A DNA stretch of 64,000 bases from Datnioides undecimradiatus (GCA_008933995.1 WARS01000033.1:8136287-8200286); one strand, 5' to 3'. Positions 1-14,898 are shown, counted from the first letter of the stretch. The notes: generated by a model not told the origin, from the sequence alone. Program-made: numbers and translations.

Positions 1-1768
1 AAGATCTGCCAGTGCTGTCCAGGTTTAAAATGCATTTGGCAGATGATGCTGACTATCAATACTTTTAGGGCACAAAGGCACATTTTGCTGTCAAGTTATA
101 TGTTAAAGCAGCAGCCAGAGAGCTCTTAAAGGCAGAACAGATGTCTGGATAGAAAAAGATAGAGACGTGATTGATTATGCTTTAAATATTCATCATGATT
201 AAAATGTTGATTGCACGGTGTAATGTCAGTAGAATAGTGACATCATCTGTGTTAAATTGGTGCATGATAAGAATTCATCACTGAACATGCAACATAAAGC
301 GACTGTCCTCGAAATGAAACTAATTGTCTTAGCGACGGTGACGCCAGCAGTATTAAAAAACAGTCTGTCGCCACTCTAAATAAGCATAATCCTTTAACCT
401 GATAACGGAAAGTATGTATAATATAGCATGACTAACCATTTACATTTACTGTCCAGAAAATGATTCAACATTGAATAAATACGGTGTCTTGGAATGGCCA
501 AAGAAAGAGCAACAAATATACTGACGCTAGTTTCACCACCGAGAGCTTGAAATGCAACAGCTTGTGCACAACAAAACATGGATGCCGGAGCCATACATTA
601 TACAGCCTCCAAGTATTACTCAAACTGTTAACTCATACTTCTTCAGAATTAACATTTTCCATCACTCAGTGTTCTTAGGAACAGTGTTTGCTCTCTGAAT
701 AAGTAAACTTAAGCACTTGTATTAACCAAAATGTAGAAATCAATTTGATCTTGTCCACGTACATTTTGGTGTAGTACAGCACATATTGATGGTTTTGTTG
801 TTGTTGGGTTTTTTTTGTGGTCACTCTGACGCTCTGTACTTTTTTTCAAATAAAGCACCCTTTATTGGACATTAGTCAAATAAGGTTAAAGGTTTATGCA
901 TATTTAAGTAAAAAAAAAAGGCATCAATCATGTTTCTATCTATCTCAGAGACATTTCAGAGACACTGCACTGAGGCAAGACTAAGCTACAATTTAATTAA
1001 CTAACCCATTAATCAAAAGGAGAAGAAACAGGCATTAGCTTTAAAAGGCCCCTTTATGTAGGTGTCGGATCAGTATGCAGAAGCTAAAGTATGCGGCCCT
1101 TTGACATGACGGTGGGCAGTTCTTTATGCACAAGCAGGAGCTTTGCTACAGGATATGATTTCAGACGAGTAAGAGAGGCATCAAGTTGGGGATAAAATAA
1201 TCTGAAAGCAGGGAGGAATTATTTCAGAGAAGAAATTTAATCATGTTTTTAATGATCACATGTATTATTATTATTATGTTTTAACTGATTTTCACTTCTT
1301 AAGTTCAGGCATTATAGGCTGTCAGTCAAAAGGAGGCCACGGGCACTTATTTGTGAGTCATGGCACAGGAAACATAGTGCAGTCCAGAATGCAGTGTGCG
1401 GTGGGAGTAGTGACACAATTTTGGTATTTTTGTGGCCTGGGGCACGCAGCACTTCTGTGTGCACATAGAAGTAAGGTTGGATTAGGGTGAATCAATTTTA
1501 ATACATAATAAGGGTTTGTTAGGGGATATAACAACTGTGGCTCCTTTATCCCCATTAAAAGCCCTGCTCCCCCACCACGATGCGCTGACAGTTCGGTAAT
1601 GGAGTGAAGAGTCGGAAGCACCTGCACCCATTGTTCTCTCATGAAACATGCAGAGTTCCAAGGGCACAAACACAACAGTTAGTAAATATTTCCAAGGGCA
1701 GATGATGCATCTTTTTAAGTTTTGCTGAAGTATTATAAGAATTCACATTGCTTGGTGTATTAAAAATG

Positions 1769-1802
1769 CCCCCCCCCTTTTAAAAAAAAAAAAAAAAAAA
1801 AA
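1769..1802. repeat. C9-T4-A21 homopolymer cluster
   Basis: A C9 run, a short T4 run, then a perfect A21 run. No retroelement body was recognised on its left. Confidence 0.93.
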
Positions 1803-2341
1803 GAGTAATGATGTACTTGTATATGGACTGACAGTCGCTCATGTGGTAGAACAGGTCAACACCTTCCTTGCATGAATGCCTAATGTGTGTGGGTGAGCAA
1901 AGCACTGTGGGCCATTTGCTGGTTAAAAGCTTTACATGCTCTTTGTAAATATGGTCTATATGGTGCACTTTATTTAGGGTTGCAAAGATCCTCAAAATAG
2001 CACTGTATGCTGTTTAACAGTAAGCATGTATAATATATAGATCCTGCAAAATATATATGAAGATATTTTAATGTTTACACAATCAAATTTGACATTTTCA
2101 GTTACATTTGAAACTCAGCCAGCACAGTAAGAACAAATGTGATTGTTGACAGCAACCCAGGTCCTCATTTCACCAATTACAGTTGTGTAACCACTCGAGT
2201 TGGCTGCACTAAGACTGAACAAGCCTGAAAGTCTTGCAGGTATCTTCAGTCATTAGGTTTAAAGTTCCAGCACCCCACCAGGGGCAGTTTCAGTGCTTTG
2301 ATGATTACAGAAAGTTATTGAAAGGTTCCACTTGCTCTAGG

Positions 2342-2375
2342 AGAACACACAGGCAAGTAGAACACACAGGCAGGT
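2342..2375. repeat. 17-bp tandem duplication
   Basis: Two adjacent copies of AGAACACACAGGCAAGT differ at one base (A to G in the second copy). Confidence 0.92.
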
Positions 2376-5300
2376 ATTGCTGTTCTCCCCATGCGGGTTG
2401 TTGAAGCCAGACATGCTTACTTTCGAAATGAAGTCAGTAATTTTCTTTCTAGCTAGCAGTGAATAAAAAAAAATACCCACAGATCCATGATTACTTGATT
2501 TGTACGGTGATATACTCTATATCACAGTATACACACTCACCACAGTATATTTGTTATCTGGCAGAAGCTCCTTATGTCATCTCTCAGTTGTGTGCTTCCT
2601 TTGACTGTTTCCACCTTGTTAACTGGGCAGCAGACAGCCTGCAAAGATGGATAAGCTCAAATACAATATATCAGAAACCTGAACATCCCAGGGTCTGTTT
2701 GAGAAAGCCCCAACCTAAGAATATGTTCGAAAGAGTCTATGCATTTAATAGAGTTTCTGTATGTGCTTGATAAGCATATGTCTTAAATCAATGTGCTGCC
2801 GGTGTGTGATAAGCCTTACATTTGGCTATAGCCCTCCATAAAGCCTGTGCCTTTGATCTTGTGTTCTTTGTGCATTTAACACTATGTTTTTGATCTGGAC
2901 TCTTTTTTTTTTTTTCTCTTAGTTTATGGATTATTGTTTGTAGCAAAGTACTGTGTGTCTCATCTCATGACTTTGCTTTGTACTGAGGAGGGACTTTTCA
3001 TTTTAGACAGTGTGCACTTGTAACACAGAACCTGTCCCCCCTGTGGCAAAACATTGTATCAGACCAAAGATTATAAATGTGAACCATGATCCTTTTTTTT
3101 TTTTTTAAAGCGGGGAAACACTGCACCTGCATGTGCTTCTGATGCCTCAGCGACGAGCTGTCCCTAATTGAAGAAAGTTTTGTCATGTGAGCCCTGCTCG
3201 GCATTGTAAAACATGCATTTCATTCCCTCAAGGGAAAAGCGAGGGTTATGTTAATAACTGTTCTTTTTTGTGCTTTGTGTATTTATAGCTGGTTAAGCCA
3301 AAATGTCAACTTTGCACAGGTGTACAAGATGTCTGGTTGTGATAATGGAGGCTCGATTATTTCATCTGGTTTATGGTTTAGATAAAAATCTATCTGATAA
3401 AAGCGCAGAGATAGTTGGAGCTCAGCATGTTTTAATACCGTCAGGGTATGTATTTGATTATACCCATTTGCAATTAGCTTGATTCCGTGAATTTGTGCAT
3501 ATATCCCTCCAGCTGGGAGCTTGTTTGTGTCTTTTAGCTTGTCTGCCTCGCTGTCGGAAACAGTCATTGACTCAGAAACAATTACCCTTATGACTTGAAT
3601 ATAATTCAATTAATTTCCTTCATTTCACAAGTAATAACGCATAACAGAGTTCGTTTTCCTCATTCCTATGAAAGACATAAGGTTTTCACGAGAGAATACG
3701 ATTGCCGTTGGCTTCAATTTTTCTGCCTTCTTGGAGACACAGCTCCATTGAAAGTCCTTAATCTTCTCCACTCATTTGAGATGATTTATGAGTCTATAGC
3801 GAGACCTCACTTTGTTTATCAAAATGTCCAGTGAGTAGCAGGACAACAAAAGAAGCTCACACTGAATCTTCGCCTGTGTTTGTCTTTTCCCTGCATCTCC
3901 CACTTTAAAGTCTTTTTCTCCTGCCAGTCACAATAGTGATGATTGAATGTTGGGAAAGACAACCCGCCTCACACATTCAGTTTACGTTTGACATGTATTT
4001 AATAATATGCCACAACCCAGTCGCAGACAACTTGACACCTCTAATCTCGATGATATTTGCTGTTATGTCGAATCCCTTACCTCAGAATATTGGTATGGGA
4101 AGAGTCTATAAAAATAATGTGAGTCTGGATTTTTGACTGTATTTGACTTTAGTGTTCCCCCCTCCTTTAATTGGACTTGTCTTCTTATTCTAATGGTCCT
4201 ATTGTCATTTTCTCCAGGATAGGGTCAAAGGTGAGGCGATATCAGTATGCTGCCCTTTAGTCTCCACAATTCGGGGTGAAGCTTCTTCTTCTTGTAAAAA
4301 ATCCTGCAAAGGATTCTGGTCTTAATTGTTCCCCTGCCTTGAGCTTTTCAAGACCTATTCCAGTCTTTCCTTAGGCTTGGCTTTTTCTCCAATAATTAAG
4401 GGTTTCTGTAATGTTTGGAGCAGTTGGGTCGGAGCCTAAGGAGATGTGGGGATGTCACAGAGATATCAGATCAAGAGATAATAAAAAGGTGATTTTACCT
4501 TTTTTTTCTTTCTTTCAGCTGTAGGACAGTTTGTGGCAGTGACAAGTTAAACATGTTTGACATTTTGAAACATTCGTGATCTAGGGCTCATGTGATGCTT
4601 CAGAGTGGCTGTATGCTTATGCTGCGACAATGTCTCTTATGAACTTGTTCATTGTTATGCACGAGCAAAAATCCGTTTTCAGCAAAGCTACTGCTGGAGG
4701 AGCAATCTTTTTCTTTAATGGATGGGACAGAAAATTTTTTGGGTTTTTTCTTTTTATCTGTTAAAAAATGACTGCTAATACATATAAAGGCACGTGCCAA
4801 CTGAAGTATGTTTACTGTATGTGCTCTCAATCTACCAGAAAACATTGTGTCTTCATAAATAATGAGCAGTAAAGTCATTGTATAATGTATAATACAACAT
4901 GTAGAAGCAGGACGGCGGTGTGGAAAGTAAAGGCTTGTTAGCTGCCAGCTCATCGGCTTTGGGGAGATTTTACCAATAAGGTTTGCAAGGACCTAGCTTG
5001 CATTGTGCATTGGCACTTCAATTTAGGTTGTAAACAAACACATCAAAGTGAGTACAGACCTGTAGTTAGCTATCAGACATCATCAGCTGAAAGCAATGAC
5101 ATGATGTGTTTTTTTAGTTATTAGTACTAACGAGAAAATGACACAACTCATCAGTCTCTTTGTGTCGGTCTCCTCTGTTATCTCGGTCGTCTCTGACTAT
5201 GACTCAGAAGTGTAGCATCTCTTTTCCACTGCTGTGTACCTGCTGCATCAACACTCTTCATTGAGAAGGGGGATATAATCTAACCAAGCTTTTAGTACAA

Positions 5301-6194
5301 ATTAATTGTATATTGGCATTATTGATCAAATCTATGTAAGTGCTTTTTGGATTAAAATTGTCTTAGTCAAATCTCTAATTAGCATGAGTAGAATTCAACC
5401 CGTTGGTGAAATTACACATTTTCTCAGGTTTTGATTCCCGAGCAGGTTTGATGAAGGACACATATGCTATGTTATATGTGCAGCAGGACAGAAATTTGAG
5501 TCTGTAATGTAACAATTTTTCATTGACAAAACCATTTTTCATGATAGCTTAAAGTATTAAAAATTACTTCTTGGAAGGAAAGTTGCTGGCTGGGTAGGAA
5601 AATAAATAATATACATTGTATTTGACATTTTGAGCGTATTGGAATATTCAGACATTGCAGCTGCAGACATGTTTTGACTATCACTGTATAATAATAAGCA
5701 ACTTTTTAAAAAGCAAGAAGGAATTTATGGTTTCGAAAGCTTTGTAATCATTTATAGTAATTAAAAAAGCTAAACAAATGTTATCAATTAAGTAAGGGAT
5801 GACAATAATTTCATCAAGCATGAAGCTAAAAGTAAAAGTTATGAATTTATATCAATAACTTAGAACAAGTATGCCATAAATTATGAATAATTATTCATAT
5901 ACACATTTAACCTGTTAAATGGCCGTGGCAGTTCATTGACCAAAGAATGAGAATGACTCAGCTCTCATTCAGTCTTCTTCTTTAGACCCTTTATAACGTT
6001 GCCCTATACCTTGTTCTGTTTTTGAGCTTGTCTCTCATTTCCTTGAACTAATGGCTTCAGTATTAACTTACCCTTTTATCATCAGATTTAAGGACAGCAT
6101 GCAGAGGATGGTTCATAGCTTGTGTATTTGTGATAAAAAGCAATGTGTGTTTAAAGCACCTCCACTTGTGGTAGAGCAGCAAATGGCAGCTGAA

Positions 6195-6645
6195 AAGCAA
6201 GCAAGTACAATTACAAAGTTCTGTGACTGTGCAGAACTGATTTGAATTTGGCCCACATCACCTTTGAATAGTCGCCCTGTGCAATGATACACTGCTCCCA
6301 GTGCTCCTGCCCACTGATTGGATAATTCCTTGGAAGTACCATTTTGTGATTTGCGCTTGACATCCTTCTCTTTGCGCTAGAGTTCAGGTCATTTGCACCG
6401 AATGTTCATCGTTATACACCTCAGAATGTTGTGGTAGCACTTGCCATTTACAGTCTAAACCTTGGAACAATAGCCCCAAAATGTCATAAAAAACAACAAG
6501 CTTGGTCTTGGTTGCACTCCTGACCTGACATGCTGTCTTCAGTCTTGAGACCACAGGCTTTTTCACTGCAAAGACTGCTGTCTCTGGCTTGTAGCTATGG
6601 AATCAACTCTCATCACCAGCAATGATCCGGCACACGAAGATTGTG
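6195..6645 (-). mobile_element. Mariner-like transposase relic, internally deleted and stop-interrupted
   Basis: Read on the minus strand, the conserved mariner block runs RIIAGDES-stop-FHSYKPET (about 6632-6570), then a segment containing CQVRSATKTKLVVFYDILGL. This is the order of the mariner family motif TGDESW..YDPETK followed by KARQVRSK.K.MLIVFFD.KGIVH. The Trp of GDESW is now TGA. After GLLFQG the match is lost: the parts with the second and third catalytic Asp (HDNA and YSPDLA blocks) are missing. The C-terminal signature HWEQCIIAQGDY follows near 6270-6310. There one T appears to be lost, so the usual DYFKGDVG reads out of frame. It is a dead copy; ends and terminal inverted repeats were not defined. 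Confidence 0.75.
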
Positions 6646-9210
6646 TTTGACACAGACTTAATGCTTTTTCTCTGTTCAAGTTTGAGATCCATGATAACAA
6701 AGCAGGTGCAAACCAGCTAATTGTTAACAAAAAAACTCATGTAACACAGGTCCTACTGCTGATCACTTGTCATAACTGACTGATGACAGTTATCTCTGTC
6801 AGCAGCTGCGCGCTCATCTTGGTGCTGCATTCAAGAGCAGCAGGAAAAGTATCAGAATGTTTTGATTGCTCCTCTTGTATATTGTGCTGTTTGTGTCAAA
6901 GTGTTCACAAGATATAAATGCAGAACTGTAGCGTTCACGTATAGAAGACAGTAAGAAGAGAGAGAAAAGCAGAGGGGCAATGAGGCTTTGTGTTTATTAT
7001 TTTATATATGTGATTCTGCAGAAAAGGCGCCACAATGAGTGGGTTGGGGTGAAGGTGAGCAAAAAGTCTAGCAGGAGATTGGAGGTAGCTGCTCACCTGG
7101 GGATTGGGTCAGGTGCAGAGAGCAGAGACAGAGGGCAGGGAGAGGTATGTGGGATTGCCGAGTGGGAGGATGTGTGAATGTTACTGTATCGTTTGAAATG
7201 GAGGGGGTTGCTAGGATACGAGAGAAAAGATCAGATGCTCTTGGAGAGCACACACAATTTGTCGACTGGGTATGGCATCAAAAAAAAAAAAAAAATTAGA
7301 GCCAATGATTATTACTTGTTTAAGAGAAAAATACCAAGCGTTAGCAATTTTGCGATCACAAGGCCCCCCTGTGAAATCAGCAGTATACCACCCAAAAAAA
7401 CATGTGCTGCATATTGTTAAGCCTTGCAAGTTTGATCATCCCCACATTTTTCACACAGGAATAATAAAAGCCAGCCTTTCAGCTGTTGAGTTCAACTTTT
7501 AGGCCACAGCACTTGTGGATACAGGCTACAGATGTCCAGTATAATTGTGAAATCCAAGCCCTGAAAGGACGTGTGAATAAAACAAATATGTAGCTTTCTC
7601 TCTTTTTAAAGCAAGCCAGTCTGACACAGCAGAACACGCTGCAACGTGTCAAAAGGAGAAATCACTACACACAACCTTATCAGCTCAGTGTATGCATAAT
7701 TTAAAGGGGAGATGTTCAGTAATTGGCAAGGTTTAAATATCTTGAGCTATGGTAATTGAATAGTCTCTCCACTAATGGAAATGTGTCAGACATGCTCTTA
7801 CACCCAACAGACCGCAGACATTGAGTGACGGAGCACCAGGGCAAGAGAGTGAGACATGGAAAGAAAAGGGAAAGGAAATTCTGTCTTATTATTTGCCTGG
7901 CTGTAGAGAAGAAGATGTCATGATGAGAAAGAGTGGCTGGGTCATGTTGTTCTGCTGCCATCGAGCTGCTTGGAATTATTCCATTTCTTTCTTCTAATAT
8001 TTATCTTATGATAAACCCACTGTTAGCTCCAGGGCTATCCGAGTCCTGTTATGTTCTCATCGTAACCCTCCTGGCTATTTAGTTAGGTCTGACTGCAGAC
8101 GAAGCCGTTCTTCTTCTTTCCGGTGGGAGTTATCTGTCTAATGTAAAAGAGAGATTTTTTAAAGATGCTTGCCTAATATGGCATTCATTTTTAGCAGAGC
8201 TACAGTAGTTCTGCGTTGGTCCATATCCGAGGCTGTGATTTGGAACAGACAATGCTGCATTGAGATAGCGCTGTAGCTGGCAAACGAAATCAGAAGCTTT
8301 GACCTGACCCCAGTTACACTTCTCTTCATCATCAGCACAATTCTTATTTTCTCTTTTATGTGTCCAATGCTAGAAACTGAAGTGCCTATACAGCGTGTTA
8401 TATAAACAGCAAAAATAAATCATTCATAAATCATTATTGTTATCATCTGCTGCCAGTTTGACACCAGCAGTATCTGCTGCATATCTCCCAACCAGCAGCC
8501 ATATTAATCATATCTGGGGTTTTTTTTTTTTAAACAAGTGTTTGGAAGTAACACAGAATTTCAGAACCACTTTTTAATATATAATATTGCTATTTAATAC
8601 ATGTGTATTAGTGTGTGAGCGCTGTTGCCAATGTATTAATTTGGAATATAGTAGAGACCAGTCCATTTCCCCCCCCAAAAAACACAAGAAAACATAATGT
8701 GTTTTGAGGGCTGTTGGCTCCAGCTTCCTGTAAGCCAGTATCTTATCTTGTAATATTAACTGTGGCAGAGAGGTGTATCAGAAAGCTTGAACACTTCATT
8801 TCATAACTGAGTGTCAAATCCTAGCGTTGTGAAATTATTATATTTTTTTCCAGGAAATCATTTTAATAATGTCTGAAATGATAACGTGAAGCAGAGGGGA
8901 ACAACCTTGATCTGCTGAATTTTGAGATAGAATCATGATGTGTCATGCTCTTAAGTCAAAATAGCAAGATTTGACAATGACTGTTGAACTATGAGAGCAC
9001 TATGGGAGAACAGATTATACCACAAAATGGGATTATAATGTAAAGGATGTGTGCAGATCTGCATCTGTTTTCTCACAGATCAAAGCTGGGTTGAGATGGA
9101 GATGGGTTTTTGTGGGGCTGCGCACAGCTTCACTGCAGTCATTTTGTACAAGCCTTAGTAATTGCTAAGTTCAATACTTCTTGTTCTTTATAAATCAAAT
9201 TAACACATTG

Positions 9211-9355
9211 ATCAGCCAGGAAGCTTTCTAATAACAACACTGAGTGGGCCAGTACAAAATGGTGTCATCTGTCTTTTGAATTGGGCAGCACTTGCTTCTT
9301 TATGCTTAATGCAAACACGTGTTTGGTCCTTTAGAAAGCTTTTGTACTGGCTGAT
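9211..9355. repeat. Imperfect inverted repeat (hairpin-forming)
   Basis: The left arm (9211-9231) reads ATCAGCCAG then GAAGCTTTCTAA. The right arm (9331-9355) is its reverse complement apart from about five extra bases (TACAA). The loop is about 100 bases. A further CCAGTACAAAA copy (9249-9259) inside the loop also pairs with the right arm. Confidence 0.75.
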
Positions 9356-12180
9356 ATCATTAATTGAGCCCAGCACAATGTACTGTAGGTAACAGAATGC
9401 ATGCCAAAGTCTGTATGATAGATTTACTCCAAACAGACAAATGAACTGGCATTGCCCCTATCCAGTGTACTTTCAAAATAGGTTAACAATTCCCCGTATT
9501 TTCAGCAGAGATGTACTGTCTGAAGCCCTGTCTGAATATCGTAAGTTGCCTAAGTATGAGCCAAAGATAAAGGAATTCTAGCTCGAGGTCTTTGTTGAAC
9601 GATTTGTCTTTGGTGAGGTGAAATGCAAAATGTCAGCAATCTCTCCTGTCAGACAGCAGGAGTAGCTTCAGAATCAATGTCGTGAGGATGCTTCAAACTA
9701 TTTCTGTTGTGATTGACTGGCATGTCAGCAGCTGAGCAACCATCAACAGCTGCAGAAATAACCCCACATGGGGTTATAGCTGTTTGTTTTATGGTTTGAT
9801 TTTTGTGGGTCAGGATGCAGAAGGAACATTACATAGAAAGGAATATTTAACAATCTGCCAAAACTGAGTATCTGGGGACACGTACTGTTGAAACCAGGAC
9901 ATATTCATCTATTTCAAAGATTCCTCTGGACACCTACTGTGTCACTGAAACTGGAGACACGCGCCACATTTCAAGTTAACTGTCTAACAGTTCCAAATGT
10001 GACAGGATGTGGCATGATTCTCGTCATTTAAGCCAATGGGCTATCCCAATTTGATCCAGGACAATGTAGTTTAGTCAGTGAGCAAGAAAATGGCCAGATC
10101 CTGCTGGCCAGGCGATCATTGAGCAGAGCTGCATTTTTAGCACCGCCAGCTACACAGGTTCATTCACTTTTTGAATCTTTGACTGCAGCATTCCTCAGGA
10201 CAGTAGACCCGCTGTTCCTTCTATCTTGGTCCACGATGCAATTAATGAAATCCTATATGTGCTTTGAAATACAAGCTCAAATTTGACTGGTTGTGGTGTA
10301 AATCATTACCGCCACCCACAACATTATATATACTACAGTATATCAGACGGTTGCTCTATCGTAATATTCAGACCATTTGTCAGGCAGTGGACAAATAATT
10401 GTGCTTCACACTATTAAACTAAGAAATGGGAAAGTCATTGTAGATAGAGAGCAAGAGAGAGATGGATTTGATGGGGGTTGGGAATAACAGTCTGACACGA
10501 AAGAAATTAATCCTCAATATCCACTGCTCCCAGTGCACCTCCACAATTGCAGGCTCAGGCTGTCTAGTCCATTCATGAATCACTGGGCCTAGGAGACACG
10601 CAGGAGAAAACCACCAACTCTCATAAATAAAGCAGGAACCTACTACTGTAGTGCCAATGAGTCATCCAGGTCTGTTCTCATTCAGTTTTGGAAAGGGGAA
10701 AAGCTTGACAAACCACCTCCAACACTCGTGAAAACCTGCCATGACTGTATTTACTCTAAAACTTAACCTTAGTGCCACTGCTTCCATCAGCCCAGGAGCA
10801 GCGTTGGCCACCAGCACAACGTGACAACACCCTTTAGTTATGAGCGAGACGCTGTGAAGATTAGGGAAAGAACACGTGTTTAATTTCCTCTTATTGACTC
10901 AAGGTGGTCATCTGGAATTTGGCTTCAGCGATCGAACCGAGATAGATGATACAAGGTGGTTATTGGGTGCAGAAGATTTTTTATTTGAACGTATATACTA
11001 GGTTCCTGCCCAACTCACCAGAGACGCTTCACATCAAAATGTCACTAAAATGCCACCAGGGAAATAGAGCTATTTTTTTCTCATATGCCTCTAATGTCTG
11101 AAGGAAGAAAACACAGCTGAATTCCTGGAGTGGTTGTTCATTATCTCTATCAAATAACACGGTTATCAACCCAGGCCCGTCTGATGATCCACAGTGTTTG
11201 AATTCTAGCGGCAGTAAATCAGTTTAGATTTAAAATACAGAAAATGGAGCTTTATTGCCTGTGTAGCTAAGGCTTTGTATAAGTAGCAGATGTATATTGT
11301 TGTATAACATTTTGGCAGCTTCTGCAGTCTATAGCAGCGTGATTTAAAACCTCATATCTAACACTTAACACCAAGAAAACTGCAGATTTTTTTTTTTTTT
11401 TTTCCACGTAGGGCTTTGTCCTTGCCTGAAGTTAGTAAATGAAAATTAGGTGTGAAAAGACATAAGAACATCTTGGTCCCATGATTTTTGTTTAGAAACA
11501 GGTAGAGATGCTGTGCATGATTGCGGGAGCTAACTTTAGTACACTGCGCTCTATCAATCATTTCATGTTAACAGCAGTTTGATGCATACAGTGATTTTTC
11601 TTGCCTTTCATTTGGTGTGGTTAATTGTTGCAAGCTTCTTCTACAATAATCAAGACTCCTAAAACAATCAGTAGTCAGCAGATTTCATGCTTTAAAGATT
11701 TCAGATGGCAGACCCATTATTCCCATGTTCTCAAGACATTAGGTACAGCAACTTCATTGACTTTGCAATGCTAAACTTACTGTATCTATAAATGTTTATA
11801 TAAGTGCTCCGTGTACTCAGTAACACGGTGAAACCTCTTAGGATTTCTGGCTCAGTTACTCTGGGAGTTTTCCATATACACGGGGTAAATGTGTGGAACT
11901 TCTTACCAGGAACTATTCTAAAGCCAATTTTGTTTCTGAAGTGATCAGACTATTTCCCTGAGAATTGCCTGTTCCTTTCAGTACTTTCATTGTTCTTTGT
12001 ATTTTCTGTTTCTAGGTTGTGTTTTGCGCAGTCAGATATGTATTTTTCCTTGCGCTGTAGATTCATAATATTCATTTATTTTTTATTAATTCCATCCAGG
12101 GACAACAGTTACATATTCTAAATGCTACAGTGTGTGACATTGCTCTTTTCAGAATTTTCCATAGAGTGTATCTGTCACAT

Positions 12181-12200
12181 AAAATAAATAAATAAATAAA
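12181..12200. repeat. (AAAT)n microsatellite
   Basis: About five AAAT units. Confidence 0.93.
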
Positions 12201-14898
12201 CATGAGATGTCAGCTCATGTATGGTGTTTCCCATCCAATTTAATTATTTAATTCCCCTCCGACACGCTAATGTAGATTCTTATGATATGAACTCATAGAG
12301 AGGCAGCTGTTAGGAGCTGTTTCCATGCATACATTATTCTGTATGTACAGTATGTTTAAAGGTTGCCCTGTGTTCAGGATGGATGATTTTATTTTGAAGG
12401 TGCTTAAAATGATAGTGTACAGTATTTTCTGCTGTTTTGTCCAAATCAAATCGATAACTGTGCAAGATGAACGGGTAGACAGGCTCATCTCAGTCTGAGG
12501 AGCCAATCCACCCTCTTTCTTCCTGTTAGGAAGCGGGGACAATAAAATATTTCCAATCAATGAAACTTCAGGGTTGATAACACACAAACTCACCCTTAAA
12601 AATCACTTCCATATCCATTAATTATTTTCATTACAGCTTTGAGAGTGTTTTCTCTCCCAGAAAACAGAACAATGAATTCATAAACAGCTCTACACTTGGA
12701 GCCCTCTGTAGGGATGAATATCAATAAATACAAAATATTATCTTCTGCCAGATATTATTAAACCCAGGTTATTTTTTCTGGGTAAAGACACAACTAATCA
12801 CACAGTTGGTATCTTGTTTGTATTATTAACTAAAGAGCCCGTTGTGACACATTTGCCCAATAAAGGTCACAGGTTTCATATTACCTCAGGAGCATCTTAG
12901 GAACATAATGTAGGTTATTGGTTTCAGCAATAACAACACAGAGCAAGATCCATGCTCCTGCTGCCATTGGATTCCTGTAATCTTGTGAAGTTAATTCCTT
13001 TCAGGTAGTACTGAAAATGTCTAGCAGATGGTGATCAGTATTGACATTTAAGGTTGTTGTTGAATGTTATGAGGGAACAAATATGGCATGCTGGCTTTTA
13101 GGAAGCCTATCGATCTGCGTGACATACAACATATTTCACAACAGGCTCTGCTTTCTGACTTTTTCAGAGCACAAGTCTGAGAGTTCAAATCAAGACTGTG
13201 TTTTTCATTTAATAGATCAAATAAAAGGTCAAATAACTGAGCGCAAATTCTGTGAAATTCAGGAGTCATAGTTGACTTGCCCCCAGTTGTTCCTGTGGTC
13301 CCACAAACTGGTGCTATTATTTAGAGTTATCGAAGTGTTTCCCTGTATCTGTTAGCGACAAAGGCTGGATTGTGACTCCATAGTGCAGAAGCCATGAGCC
13401 TTTCAATGCGCTGATGGACAGGGTCAAATACCATGATCTGTATTTATCAGTGGGATGCTGCTCCTGTGCTGTAAATGTGATTTTAAAGCCTCTTTATCCT
13501 CTTTTTGAGGATTTGCAGTATAGCAGGCCACATGTGAGTGTCCCTGCTCTTAAGCTACACGATCAGCCGCCCAGTAGGCTATCCATAACACACACAGCCT
13601 CCTTTCATTTTGTTTTTGTATTTATTGAGAAGCTATACTCACTGGATACCATTCAAAATCATGAAGCAATCTGCTAAGTGCCTTAACGTTACTACTTCAA
13701 GCCAACAAGAGCATTGTGGAAAAAATATCAGTGCGGCATCTGTCTTTGCTGCCTAAGAAGCTCACTCGTAAATCACTTGTTCACCCTAAATAAAGATTAG
13801 ATTACAGAAAATACCACACCAGTTTACAGATAACAGCATGGTGTGGTTTGTGTTGGAAAGAGGTAAATACTGGGCTTTAAACTGTAGAAATGTTATGCCT
13901 TCTATAGTGTTTGTGATGGCACAGTGTGAAATGAAAACAGATGGAGACTAGAGGGAGCACCATGTTTATTCATTTGATGTAGAGAGCATCACAAAAGTGA
14001 CAGTTTGTCGATAATATTATGGGAGCTATAGAACGACTAATACTTCCTTTGTGGTCGAGGTTTCATTACAGGAAACTGAGAGATTCTGGTTTAACTAATT
14101 TGTCGAAAGACAACAGCTCGGATCTTTAAAATCAAGATCAAATCAATATCCGTCTGAAGGCACAGTAAAATCAAATGGAGATCATATGCAGGACTGCATT
14201 GTAAGGATCCGGGCTGCGCATGGTAATTACGGGGCACTTTATGCTAAAGATATACAAATGAATGTCCATTTTATTAGACCGTGATCCAATAGACCACCTG
14301 CTCTCTTCATTCAGTGAGTATTCATTCATGTTACACTATGACACACCAAAAAAAGAGAACATATTTGAATTTTAAAGGTTAGATTTGAATGCATTTGATG
14401 GCCTTGTTGGCTTTATGCTGATCTGATACTCCATATACAGGTGGTACAAACACAGACTCTTGGACTATCTGTGGTTATAAATACCTGCTGATGTCAGAAG
14501 GATATGGAAATCTTATGAAATAAAGTAGTTTGTTGATCAGGGCTTGCGGTTATTGTTGCTACGTCTCCCAAGCCTCTAAAGCTTCTCAGCAGTGTCATCT
14601 TATTGTAGCGATGGCTTTCTAACATGACATTATACAAGCTTACAAAAAGCAAAGGTAATATGTAAGTGAATCTATTTTGGCAGCATGTTCTGTAACCACC
14701 CAAACAGACTTCATAGGGAATAAAGAAAGTGGGGAAGCTGGAGGGGGAGGCAGCCAGTGAGGAATCATGGGCTGTCAGAACCGTGTCTGTCTAAGCTTCA
14801 GGAATCCAGGAAGCTAATGCTGTTTGATGTATTAACCATGATGGAGGGGGCAGTGTCTGTGTGTTCATGCGCAGTCCTGTAAGGATTTGGGTACATTG

